Source: Paenibacillus harenae DSM 16969 (GTDB lineage: Bacteria; Bacillota; Bacilli; Paenibacillales; Paenibacillaceae). From it: a DNA stretch of 64,000 nucleotides. A model generated the notes under the pieces. That model searched no databases and was not told the DNA's origin. It was given only the letters and a program-made list of their open reading frames with translations. The DNA lies in assembly GCF_000422465.1 (NCBI RefSeq), contig NZ_AULV01000015.1:62001-126000 (forward strand), read 5' to 3'. Both the position numbers and the translations under genes were made by a program. Numbering within the stretch: the stretch's first letter is position 1; each line of letters opens with the position of its first letter. Shown here in pieces: positions 15,182-22,821 of the stretch.

Positions 15182-16423
15182 CTATAGCCGAGTAACCGTA
15201 AAGCCTTTCTGCTCCAGCAGCTTTACGAGGCCATCCTCGCCAAGCATATGGGCGGCTCCAACGACAACGAAATAAGCTTTCTTTTCTTGGCCGTTCAAGT
15301 AACCGTTTATTTTTTCAACCATCTGAATGTTCCGGTCCTTAAGCAGCGTTTTATAGAGCTCCTCGTTCATGGTCGTTTCGCTAGTCAGCGCAAGCAGCTC
15401 CTCCTCATTCCCGGTCACCCACGTTTCCGTAAGCTGATCGAGACTGGAATCCTCAGCATAGTAGCTTTCGATGGATGTAAGGAGCATCTCTTCCTGCAGG
15501 TCCTCCGAGAAATTGTCGAATATTTGCAGCTGCGATTCGATCGACTCCAGTTCCAGAACCGGCAGCCCGCTCTCACCCGCCTGCTTCAAGAAATAAGCGT
15601 CGATTCCAATGCTTGTGTCGTAACCTGATTTCAGCATCGTAAAATAATCCAGGGTCGAAGATACGCTCCACGGCTCAAAGCTATCCAAAACATTCGGCTC
15701 CAGGCCGTTTTCCTTCAAAATCTCTTCCACTTTCTTATAGGCCTCTTCGGAGACGTGATCCTTCAGCGTCGTGCCGTCCTTGTAGGTGCTGATTTCCGCG
15801 ACGAGCTTCTGATTCGTCTCGACATTGCCATTCGTAATATCCGCCTCGACGACCAGATAATCGGATGCTTCATAGGCCTCCAGTATTTCAGGACGCAGCG
15901 GATACATGGCTTCGTTCGCTACGTGGATCGATCCCAGCAAATAAACCGTATTCCCGGCGTTCTCCGCTTTCCATAGGAATCCTTGGCTCGGCTCCTTAAC
16001 TTCAAGGGAAACCGCGCGGTTCTCGCTGCTCCACGATACCTCGTAGCCTGCCGCTTCGCTTACAAATCGTAATGGAATATAGGCGTTACCCTTGACCAGC
16101 CGCGGGACGGCAAGCAGTTGCTGCTCTTCTTCATTCACGAGCGCAACCGGGTTGTCCATTTGAATCGAAAGGTTTAAGCCTTCCTTGGTGCCGGTAACGA
16201 CTTGCTCCTGTTGGTCCCAGCTAAACGAGAAATCCAGCTCTTCCAGCAGCGGCTCTGCCGGAACGAGCGTTGTTCCCTTCTCAATGATCGGCTGCTGCGA
16301 CTCTTCCAGCTGCAGCTGTTCGTCTCCGATCCAAACCGTTACCGGCTTAGCTTCCGCTTGAACGCTCGCTGCAAAAGTAAATAAGAGGGCAATGGACACT
16401 AGTAGTGCTGTGATTTTTTTCAT
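15182..16423 (-). CDS. Secreted TraB/GumN-family protein with copper-amine-oxidase-N-like domain
   Basis: A 413-residue protein. Residues 1-24 form a signal peptide (MKKITALLVSIALLFTFAAS, cleavage near VQA-EA). Residues about 28-145 are a copper amine oxidase N-terminal-type domain (YIPLRFVSEAAGYEVSW), a cell-surface module common in Paenibacillus. Residues about 147-413 are a TraB/GumN (Tiki-like) domain with LLGSIHVAN, GIDAYFLKQA and the C-terminal VVGAAHMLGEDGL. This family includes metal-dependent proteases and proteins of unknown activity. It probably acts outside the membrane. The gene stands alone, with a Shine-Dalgarno (GGAGAG) before the ATG. Confidence 0.85.
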   Translation of the reverse strand: MKKITALLVSIALLFTFAASVQAEAKPVTVWIGDEQLQLEESQQPIIEKGTTLVPAEPLLEELDFSFSWDQQEQVVTGTKEGLNLSIQMDNPVALVNEEEQQLLAVPRLVKGNAYIPLRFVSEAAGYEVSWSSENRAVSLEVKEPSQGFLWKAENAGNTVYLLGSIHVANEAMYPLRPEILEAYEASDYLVVEADITNGNVETNQKLVAEISTYKDGTTLKDHVSEEAYKKVEEILKENGLEPNVLDSFEPWSVSSTLDYFTMLKSGYDTSIGIDAYFLKQAGESGLPVLELESIESQLQIFDNFSEDLQEEMLLTSIESYYAEDSSLDQLTETWVTGNEEELLALTSETTMNEELYKTLLKDRNIQMVEKINGYLNGQEKKAYFVVVGAAHMLGEDGLVKLLEQKGFTVTRL

Positions 16424-16591
16424 CCAGTCATTCTCTCCTTTAATGATAGATAGTGTTAGTGTTTATTCGTTATCGACAGACGCTTCACCCCACCTTTCCG
16501 CACCCATATTTTAACTATTAATACCACGCAATTACCATTTCGGAAAATACAAAACTTTTTTGCGTTGTGTTTTGCGATTCACGGATTGTAT

Positions 16592-16808
16592 ATTCGCGCG
16601 GTCTCCGCCTCGCATGCCGATTCTACGGCATTTCTGCCGCTCATTCGCGCGATCTCCGCCTCGCATGCCGATTCAACGGCATTTCTGCCGCTCATTCGCG
16701 CGGTCTCCGCCTCGCATGCCGATTCTACGGCATTTCTGCCGCTCATTCGCGCGATCTCCGCCTCGCATGCCGATTCAACGGCATTTCTGCCGCTCATTCG
16801 CGCGGTCT
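16592..16808. repeat. 51-bp minisatellite with alternating A-B-A-B units
   Basis: Four complete 51-bp units start at 16592, 16643, 16694 and 16745, with a partial fifth at 16796. Units alternate between two variants (CGGTCT...TTCTACGG and CGATCT...TTCAACGG), giving a 102-bp higher-order repeat. Each unit holds TGCCG/CGGCA/TGCCG elements that can form competing hairpins. Because 51 is a multiple of three, several frames stay open, but none has a ribosome binding site. The rest of the intergenic region (16424-16591) holds nothing else I recognise. Confidence 0.88.
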
Positions 16809-16832
16809 GATCCATAGTAAATTACCTACTTA

Positions 16833-17516
16833 TCACCACAGATGATCATCCTCGAAAGAATGTACAAATTCATAGCGACAGACTCTTCCACTTTTCCCTG
16901 AACGAATCGGCAATAACTTCTCTTTATCGCAGAGAGATTGCAAACAACGCCTCGCTGTGCGAAGATTTATCTTTAATTCATCCACCAAATCGATTGGACG
17001 AATGTGCTTGTTCCGTCTTTTTGCTGCTCGTAACACATCCAGCTCCAGCCGCTTGTACTTCCCTTCCTCGAGACTGGAGGCCATGTATGGCGCAAACAAT
17101 GATTTTAACAAAGAAATCACTAATTCCGGCTTCTCCTCAATCTCGTCATACGGTACAGCTACCACACGATAGCCCGCTATCTGCAGATAGGTTTCCCGGT
17201 TCAGCTCCTGGCGGTAACGGATTCGGTCCATATTTTGCACATGGGGGCCATAACCCTTAACCTCTATCGCGAATTTATAACGCCCAAGCACCCAGACAAA
17301 GTCGACAAAGTACGGTCTGCCTCGCCAATCCGAGACCTCGTATTCAGGATGCAAATTGTCCATATGACCAAAAATCGACCACCATACCTGCTCCAAAAAC
17401 ATACGTTCCCCGTGCCCATGCCCCCTCTCCAGCCTGCTGCGGCGTTCTCCCGTTCTGCGGCGCATATGAGCCTCCAACCATTTTGCATGCACTTCCTTAT
17501 ATCCCAATGCTCTCAT
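16833..17516 (-). CDS. PD-(D/E)XK endonuclease-like protein
   Basis: About 227 residues. The segment YFVDFVWVLGRYKFAIEVKGYG, with Asp and Glu-x-Lys in the right order, is the PD-(D/E)XK nuclease signature, and RVVAVPYDEIEEKPELV follows as in DUF559-type endonucleases. The C-terminal part (about 165-225) looks like a winged helix (RPIDLVDELKINLRTARRCLQSL). The start is uncertain: AGGAGG abuts the ATG at 17516, and a TTG at 17507 has better spacing. A longer reading to 17546 would enter the preceding terminator and is rejected. There is no methyltransferase neighbour, so it is not a standard restriction system. Confidence 0.7.
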   Translation of the reverse strand: MRALGYKEVHAKWLEAHMRRRTGERRSRLERGHGHGERMFLEQVWWSIFGHMDNLHPEYEVSDWRGRPYFVDFVWVLGRYKFAIEVKGYGPHVQNMDRIRYRQELNRETYLQIAGYRVVAVPYDEIEEKPELVISLLKSLFAPYMASSLEEGKYKRLELDVLRAAKRRNKHIRPIDLVDELKINLRTARRCLQSLCDKEKLLPIRSGKSGRVCRYEFVHSFEDDHLW

Positions 17517-17532
17517 CCTCCTGTCAGGACGC

Positions 17533-17570
17533 AAAAAATCCCGCACCCCGCAGCGATCGCGGAATACGGG
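17533..17570 (-). terminator. Terminator of the dioxygenase gene
   Basis: On the minus strand nested stems CCCG/CGGG and CCGC/GCGG are followed by ATTTTTTG. It lies about 70 bp after the dioxygenase stop and just before the nuclease-like gene. Confidence 0.6.
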
Positions 17571-17641
17571 ACGTTCTTCGTCCTTATCTGATCAAAGTAT
17601 AAGGCCAGTCGATTACATCTGTCAATCGCTCCTCATCCCGC

Positions 17642-18616
17642 TTACAACGGCTTTGTCACCAGAGGCTTCAGTCTCGATTCGATTTGTTCGCGTTGAGGCT
17701 CGAGGAATGGAGGCAAAGCGAGCGATTCGCCCAGATGGTTAATATCCTCATCCGTATCGAAGCCGGGACCGTCCGTCGCCAATTCAAAAAGAATGCCGTT
17801 CGGCTCGCGGAAGTACAACGAGCGAAAATAGTAGCGGTCGACAAAGCCGGAGTTCGGCATGCGTACGCCGCGAATATGCCCGATCCATTCCCGCAGCTCG
17901 TCGTCGTTATCGACGCGGAAAGCGACATGGTGTACGCCGCCATATCCCAGCTGCTCACGCGGCAGGTCGCTGCGCTCTTCCACATGAACCTCCGCTCCGC
18001 TGCCGCCTTCTCCCGTTTCTAATACGATAATGTCCGACTGCCCCGCAACAGTAGACGGATACTTGCCCTTCTCCCGGAAGCCCATCAGCTTCGTCAACAC
18101 AGCAACGGTCGGCTCCGGGTTCCGCACCGTCAATTGAACCGGCCCCAGCCCCAGAATGCCGTATTCGGCAGGCACCGTGCTTCTCTCCCAAGGAACACCG
18201 CCGGCAACGCCTTCGTTCCGCTCATCCGAAACCAAGATAAGCCGCTGCCCCTCATAATCGCGGAACGCAAGCGTCTGGCGCCCGGCTCGCTCAATGATCT
18301 CGTCATGATCGACTTTGAACTGACTAAGCCGTTCCTTCCAATAAAGCAGTGCCGCATCACTTGCTACGCGAAGCGACAAGGAGGAAATGCTGCTTGTTCC
18401 CGCACGGTTTTTGCCGATCATCGGAAACTCGAAGAACGTCAATTCCGTTCCCGGATTTCCCTTTTCGTCCCCGTAGAACAAATGATAGACCGAGGTCTCA
18501 TCCTGGTTAACCGTCTTTTTGACTAACCGGAGTCCCAGCAGCTGCGTGTAAAAGGTAAAGTTCTCAGATGCCTTGCCGGTCATGGCGGATACGTGGTGAA
18601 TGCCTTTAAGCTGCAT
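17642..18616 (-). CDS. Ring-cleaving dioxygenase, VOC superfamily (MhqA/MhqO-like)
   Basis: A 324-residue protein with two VOC halves: GIHHVSAMTGKASENFTFYTQLLG at the N-terminus, the second starting near GPVQLTVRNPEP (about residue 155), with YGGVHHVAFRVD and LYFREPNGILFELATDGPGF. The His and Glu metal ligands are conserved. This is the family of hydroquinone- and catechol-cleaving MhqA/MhqE/MhqO enzymes that Bacillus uses against quinone and azo stress. It lies 32 bp downstream of a MarR regulator gene, probably MhqR-like, and is co-transcribed with it from one operator-covered promoter. A terminator follows. Confidence 0.85.
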   Translation of the reverse strand: MQLKGIHHVSAMTGKASENFTFYTQLLGLRLVKKTVNQDETSVYHLFYGDEKGNPGTELTFFEFPMIGKNRAGTSSISSLSLRVASDAALLYWKERLSQFKVDHDEIIERAGRQTLAFRDYEGQRLILVSDERNEGVAGGVPWERSTVPAEYGILGLGPVQLTVRNPEPTVAVLTKLMGFREKGKYPSTVAGQSDIIVLETGEGGSGAEVHVEERSDLPREQLGYGGVHHVAFRVDNDDELREWIGHIRGVRMPNSGFVDRYYFRSLYFREPNGILFELATDGPGFDTDEDINHLGESLALPPFLEPQREQIESRLKPLVTKPL

Positions 18617-18648
18617 GCGCGATCAACCTCCTGTGATATGTGAATGCG

Positions 18649-19095
18649 TTATTTCTGTATTTTCTTGAGCAGCCCGAGCAGCTGCTTCTTCTCTTCCCGG
18701 TCCAATCCGTCATATTGCGAGGCTTGAAACTGCTCTTGAACCGGAACGACCTTATCGAACAGCGACTTGCCTCTTTTCGTTAAAGAGACATATTTCGTCT
18801 TCCACTCCTGCTCGCGCTTCACGAGACCAAGTTCCTCAAGCTTGCCAAGCAACTGAGTAATATTGCCTTTCGTGACAAAAAGCTTATCCGCCAGCTGCTT
18901 CTGCGTCAGCCGGTTATGAGCGCCGACTTGAGCCAGGATGTCGAACTGGGCAGCGGTTAAGTCCCATTTTTTCAAATGCTGATGGGTTTCCTTCAGACTT
19001 TGGTTATAAACCCGAGACAAACGAAACCATATCATTAAACCAAGCCGCTCATCGCGCTTCGATAAGTGGGAATCATCTGTATGACTCTCCGTCAC
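18649..19095 (-). CDS. mhqR: MarR-family repressor, MhqR-like
   Basis: A 148-residue winged-helix MarR protein. LTAAQFDILAQVG, LTQKQLADKLFVTKGNITQLLGKLEELGLV (recognition helix about 80-100) and the wing KTKYVSLTKRGKSLFDKV are evident. The overall reading matches MhqR-type regulators, which lack a conserved redox Cys and respond to quinones. The start is GTG after GAGGTGAT. It is the first gene of an operon with the ring-cleaving dioxygenase. A perfect palindrome overlaps its promoter, consistent with autorepression. The symbol rests on family resemblance and operon context. Confidence 0.82.
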   Translation of the reverse strand: MTESHTDDSHLSKRDERLGLMIWFRLSRVYNQSLKETHQHLKKWDLTAAQFDILAQVGAHNRLTQKQLADKLFVTKGNITQLLGKLEELGLVKREQEWKTKYVSLTKRGKSLFDKVVPVQEQFQASQYDGLDREEKKQLLGLLKKIQK

Positions 19096-19125
19096 ATCAT
19101 CACCTCAAGCCCTTTCTACAAGCAT

Positions 19126-19155
19126 CAGTTTAGTTGTAAACTGAATAAAAGTCAA
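19126..19155 (-). promoter_or_regulatory. Promoter and MarR operator of the mhqR-like operon
   Basis: TTGACT (19155-19150) and TAAACT (19132-19127) with a 17-bp spacer on the minus strand. The 18-bp perfect palindrome CAGTTTAGTTGTAAACTG (19126-19143) covers the -10 and most of the spacer, so a bound repressor would block RNA polymerase directly. Confidence 0.75.
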
Positions 19156-19269
19156 TCCCCTACCTCAGACTAGCGCATCACCGTCACCAGTGTGTTAAGA
19201 TAAGCGAATACTCTATATCAACTAAAGTCATTACCATTATTTTTCATCATTCATTTAAGGAGAACAGGC

Positions 19270-19899
19270 ATGCTCGAACGAAATCCTTATTCACAGCCCC
19301 TTCAGCCGGCTGGACGAACAACGCTGGACACGGTAAAAAGAAACAGGCGGAATCGCAACCGGTTTCTCATATTGATTATTTTAGCGCTTACGGCATTTTT
19401 ATTATGGAGATCCATTTGGCAATTCGAACGCTCCGAACCAGGTAACGACATCGTTCCGGCTCCCCCTGTCGCTGAGCTTCATCCGGTCGTTCTCGCCAAG
19501 CAGAAAGAGCTGTTAGCGGAGACGGCAAAAATCGGCATCTCGGTACTTATAACCGACGGCTTCCGCTCAAGCGAAGAGCAGGATTCGCTTTATGCGCAAG
19601 GGCGTACGGCAGATGGCGCTGTGGTCACTCAGGTACAAGGAGGCAATTCCTATCATAATTACGGTCTCGCCATCGATTTTGCCCTTCGTACGAAGGAAGG
19701 GGAGGTCGTGTGGGATATGAAATACGACGGAAACCGTAACGGGGAGGCCGACTGGATGGAGGTTGTAGCCGCGGCGAAACGGCTGGGCTTCAGTTGGGGC
19801 GGCGATTGGGACAACTTCCCGGATTATCCGCATCTTCAAATGGACTTCGGTTATACGATCCGCCAACTCAAGCGGGGCTTGCGGCCACCTGTGGAATAA
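19270..19899 (+). CDS. Membrane-anchored M15 peptidase (CwlK/VanY-like)
   Basis: A 209-residue protein. Residues about 33-50 form an N-terminal membrane anchor after a basic head. The M15 zinc peptidase domain (about 70-200) shows TDGFRSSEEQDSLYAQGR, the SYHNYGLAIDFAL metal site (His and Asp) and the second His in YPHLQMDFGY. This matches CwlK-type L-Ala-D-Glu endopeptidases and VanY-type D,D-carboxypeptidases, which cut peptidoglycan stem peptides outside the cell. The start ATG follows AAGGAGAACA. The gene stands alone. The downstream 284 bp to 20183 carry no supported gene. Confidence 0.85.
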   Translation: MLERNPYSQPLQPAGRTTLDTVKRNRRNRNRFLILIILALTAFLLWRSIWQFERSEPGNDIVPAPPVAELHPVVLAKQKELLAETAKIGISVLITDGFRSSEEQDSLYAQGRTADGAVVTQVQGGNSYHNYGLAIDFALRTKEGEVVWDMKYDGNRNGEADWMEVVAAAKRLGFSWGGDWDNFPDYPHLQMDFGYTIRQLKRGLRPPVE

Positions 19900-20183
19900 T
19901 AAAGTTTCTACGGAACGATTCGCTCTCTCCGCCTCGCGAGTATGTTTCTATCGTCCAACATAGAATGAAATTCTCAAAAAAAGAGCGCAGCGCTGTCATG
20001 ATAATCCCCTTTCAGTTGCAGGTTTTATTATTTCACCTGTCTACCGTAAGAGGGCATATCATCATTAGCCTGTGCTCTTTGCTCATATATATTCGCTTCC
20101 GCCTAACGGCCGGCGTCTTCGCTCTCCCGCCGCGTCTCATCGACAGGTACAAGCTGATGAGCAGTACCTATCCCGTATCTCTA

Positions 20184-21200
20184 TTATGGACTTGCTATAA
20201 TTTCATAAGAACGCAAGCGTGCCCGGTGATCATAAATGTGTGCGGCCACCATAATTTCATCCGCTTGCGTAGCTTCAATATACTGCTTCAGCTTATTGCG
20301 GACCGTCTCCGGCCCTCCTATAATCGATGAACCAAGCTGCTGCTGAAGTGCCGCCTTCTCCTGCTCGCTCCACATTGTATCCATATTGCGGACCGGCGCC
20401 GGAAGAGGACCTCTCGTATTACGAATGAACGAAAGGAAAAGCTGCTGCATTGACGTAGCCAAGTACTCCGCTTCCTCATCCGAATCGGCTGCAATAACAT
20501 TGACCGCCACCATGCCGTACGGCTTATCCAGCACCTCGGAAGGCTTAAAGTTGCTGCGGTACAGATTCATGGCCGGGATCGTAAAGTTCGGCGAGAAGTG
20601 TCCGGCAAAAGCGAACGGCAGGCCCAGTTCCGCAGCCAGCATGGCGCTAAAATCACTGGAACCGAGCAGCCAGATTGGAATGTTCAGCCCTTCTCCGGGG
20701 ATGGCTCTGACCGGCATGCCGACCTCCGATCCGGCAGGATCAAGAAATGCCCGCAGCTCCGCCAGCTGCTCGGGAAAATCATGCCCGTTGCTTCTGCGGC
20801 TGCCTCTCAGCGCGGCCGCGGTCAAGCCGTCCGTCCCGGGCGCACGTCCAAGCCCGAGGTCGATCCGGCCGGGAAACAGCGATTCCAGCGTACCGAATTG
20901 CTCGGCAATGACAAGCGGCGCATGGTTCGGCAGCATAATGCCGCCCGAGCCGACCCGGATCGTCGAGGTGCCGGCCGCGACATGGCCGATAACAATCGAA
21001 GTCGCCGAGCTCGCAATGCTCGGCGCATTGTGATGCTCCGCCAGCCAATAACGATGATATCCCCACTTCTCCGTATGGCGTGCCAGATCGAGTGTATGGC
21101 TAAGCGATTCGGAGACCGTTCCTCCTTCGACAATCGGAGAAACATCAAGGACGGACAGCGGGATCTGATAAGCCCCATGAATTTCAGACACAACATTCAC
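20184..21200 (-). CDS. LLM-class flavin-dependent oxidoreductase
   Basis: A 338-residue luciferase-like monooxygenase fold. Characteristic segments are [58 protein letters not shown] and [27 protein letters not shown]. It belongs to the MsnO8/YceB-like group that uses reduced FMN and oxygen. The substrate is unknown. The start is GTG (21200) after AGAAGG. It lies downstream of, and in the same direction as, an Rrf2 regulator gene, and both upstream regions carry ACTGTA/TACAGT half sites, so it may be a target of that regulator. Confidence 0.87.
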   Translation of the reverse strand: MNVVSEIHGAYQIPLSVLDVSPIVEGGTVSESLSHTLDLARHTEKWGYHRYWLAEHHNAPSIASSATSIVIGHVAAGTSTIRVGSGGIMLPNHAPLVIAEQFGTLESLFPGRIDLGLGRAPGTDGLTAAALRGSRRSNGHDFPEQLAELRAFLDPAGSEVGMPVRAIPGEGLNIPIWLLGSSDFSAMLAAELGLPFAFAGHFSPNFTIPAMNLYRSNFKPSEVLDKPYGMVAVNVIAADSDEEAEYLATSMQQLFLSFIRNTRGPLPAPVRNMDTMWSEQEKAALQQQLGSSIIGGPETVRNKLKQYIEATQADEIMVAAHIYDHRARLRSYEIIASP

Positions 21201-21248
21201 CTTCTTCTACATAATTCAAAAGCCGCTAACAAAAAGGACTTCCTTTAA

Positions 21249-21281
21249 ACTGTATGAATGATAGATACATATTAAACAGTA
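21249..21281 (-). promoter_or_regulatory. Possible Rrf2 site before the oxidoreductase gene
   Basis: ACTGTA (21249-21254) and ACAGTA (21276-21281) flank AT-rich sequence with several -10-like hexamers. The ACTGT/ACAGT arms match those of the palindrome in the promoter of the adjacent rrf2-type gene, but with wider spacing. Confidence 0.35.
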
Positions 21282-21348
21282 TACATTAAATCTCATTTAC
21301 TATGCGTAATAGGCGGAACAGGCCACCAGACAGCAGATGAGAACTGTT

Positions 21349-21792
21349 TCACCCCTGCGTCGCATTGCTCATCTGCTGGCATTGCCGGATCTTATCTAAC
21401 ACGGTCTGAAGCGTATTTTGCTCCAGATAGGCTTCGTAGTGAAGCTCTGCCTCGTAGAAGAAATGATCCATGACAACTTGTATGTTCGCGGAAACCAGGC
21501 ATTCCTCCTCCGGATTCCCGGAGCACCAATGCGGCTTCAACGTACCGCCGGACAGCGTACGGTATATTTCAGCCAGCGTAACCTCTTCCGGGTCGCAGCT
21601 CAATATATACCCCCCGCCGATGCCTTCCTTCGTCATTACATATCCATGCTTGCGCAAGGTACTCATGATTTTGCGGATACGCGTCGGATTCGTGGATACA
21701 TTGCGGGCGATTGTCTCGCTGCTGGCCATATGTTCAGGCAAGTAAGCAAGCAGAACCAAGCTGTGAACCGCCACTGTAAATTCACTATTCAT
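21349..21792 (-). CDS. Rrf2-family transcriptional regulator
   Basis: A 147-residue Rrf2 protein. The winged helix is clear: FTVAVHSLVLLAYLPEHMASSETIARNVSTNPTRIRKIMSTLRKHGYV, followed by the wing GIGGGYIL. The central Cys pair in HWCSGNPEEECLV could bind a ligand or react with oxidants, although the arrangement differs from the three-Cys iron-sulfur loop of IscR/NsrR, so it is more like YwnA or CymR relatives. The start ATG follows GGGAG. An overlapping palindrome and promoter upstream suggest autoregulation. Confidence 0.87.
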   Translation of the reverse strand: MNSEFTVAVHSLVLLAYLPEHMASSETIARNVSTNPTRIRKIMSTLRKHGYVMTKEGIGGGYILSCDPEEVTLAEIYRTLSGGTLKPHWCSGNPEEECLVSANIQVVMDHFFYEAELHYEAYLEQNTLQTVLDKIRQCQQMSNATQG

Positions 21793-21817
21793 CGTTGCAC
21801 TCCCTCTCCGGAAGGTT

Positions 21818-21852
21818 ACTGTAATATTATTTCATACAGTTGAGAAAGTCAA
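21818..21852 (-). promoter_or_regulatory. Promoter and palindromic operator of the rrf2-type gene
   Basis: TTGACT (21852-21847) and TAATAT (21829-21824) are 17 bp apart on the minus strand. ACTGTA at 21818 and TACAGT at 21835-21840 form an inverted repeat around the -10, a good place for autorepression. Confidence 0.65.
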
Positions 21853-21935
21853 ACCTGTTTTACAGCAAGTTGGAGAAGGCTCCGTACAGAACCTTCTCCT
21901 TCCTTCAGGCGTCTTGAATATGAAGACTGCAGCCC

Positions 21936-22376
21936 TTACGGTTCGTAACCATCCTTTATCATATCCTTGGGATCCCAGATCGACCATGCTGCCTCTAATA
22001 AATTCCCTTGATCGTCCCTGAAATAAAAATATTTGGCTTCGCCTGCGCCAAGCGTTCGGATATTCTCCACGGCTACGCCATTGCCTAATAAGACGCTGTG
22101 CGTAAACTCGATATTCGGACAATTTAACGCCATAATCGGAAACGGTACGCCGTTTCTTGATATCTCGAGCGGCTTGCTGTCCTCCGTCTCGATAAGCAGT
22201 AACGCAATGGCATGCTGATGCGGGTGGTGCAAGACGGCCAAATAGGAGCCTCGGTCTTGAAATTTGTCAATCAGCTTGAAAGAGAGGTTACTGGTGTACC
22301 ACTCGACCGATTGTGCAATGTTTGTTGTCGGGACGTACACGTAACCGACTCGGGTAAACGCAAATTCACGGCTCAT
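21936..22376 (-). CDS. VOC-family protein
   Basis: A 146-residue protein with one vicinal-oxygen-chelate (glyoxalase-like) unit: RVGYVYVPTTNIAQSVEWYTSNLSF at the N-terminus, and KYFYFRDDQGNLLEAAW at the C-terminal strand with the usual acidic residue. Such proteins work as dimers in isomerase, dioxygenase, thiol transferase or antibiotic-binding roles; none can be singled out here. It is the last of three co-directional genes (pentapeptide/GyrI fusion, VOC, VOC) with a 27-bp gap to the previous VOC gene. A GC-rich hairpin (GGAGAAGG/CCTTCTCC, about 21872-21899) follows it. Confidence 0.8.
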   Translation of the reverse strand: MSREFAFTRVGYVYVPTTNIAQSVEWYTSNLSFKLIDKFQDRGSYLAVLHHPHQHAIALLLIETEDSKPLEISRNGVPFPIMALNCPNIEFTHSVLLGNGVAVENIRTLGAGEAKYFYFRDDQGNLLEAAWSIWDPKDMIKDGYEP

Positions 22377-22403
22377 CGCGCTTCACGCCTTTCTTCATGG
22401 CAA

Positions 22404-22805
22404 TTAGGATGCCGGCTCCTGAAATACTTGAAATTTGTTGCCGTCCGGATCTTTGAAGGTTAACTGCAGGCCGCAGCTGCCTTCATCTCGAATATCCGTC
22501 TCAACCCATGTGCCCGATTCCCTCAACGATGCGTACAGAGACTGCATCCTGGTTGTCGTAAAGCAGATCGGAAACATCTCAAACGACTCGCCGTTCTCCG
22601 CCCATGCCGTCGTGGAGAAGGTGAGCGGTTTCCCATCCGGGCTTGGAAGCAGAAACAGCCACTGCCCTTCATCCATGATCATAATCGCGCCGCGCCCGGG
22701 CTCTACGGGGGCACGCAATTTCATTCCCAGCACCTGTGCATACCATTCGGCCGATTTCACTGCATCGGATACGGGAACATAAGCACAATTTAAATTTTTG
22801 ATCAT
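22404..22805 (-). CDS. VOC-family protein
   Basis: A 133-residue single VOC unit starting MIKNLNCAYVPVSDAVKSAEWYAQVLGMKL and ending LQLTFKDPDGNKFQVFQEPAS. The start at 22805 has GAGGAGA eight bases upstream; an upstream extension to 22970 overlaps the previous gene and is rejected. It is paralogous in layout to the next VOC gene (both have a YVPV/YVPT strand and a WY motif). It lies 16 bp after the pentapeptide/GyrI fusion gene, so the three probably form an operon concerned with a small molecule. Confidence 0.82.
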   Translation of the reverse strand: MIKNLNCAYVPVSDAVKSAEWYAQVLGMKLRAPVEPGRGAIMIMDEGQWLFLLPSPDGKPLTFSTTAWAENGESFEMFPICFTTTRMQSLYASLRESGTWVETDIRDEGSCGLQLTFKDPDGNKFQVFQEPAS

Positions 22806-22821
22806 ATGTAACGTCTCCTCT

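Noticed and set aside
16560..16845. Open reading frames in the 51-bp repeat on both strands
   Set aside because: A 51-bp period keeps several frames open at once. None has a ribosome binding site and all encode the same low-complexity repeat.
19794..20330. 178-residue plus-strand ORF overlapping the M15 peptidase gene end
   Set aside because: It begins in another frame inside the peptidase gene, runs across the intergenic region and has no family features or ribosome binding site.
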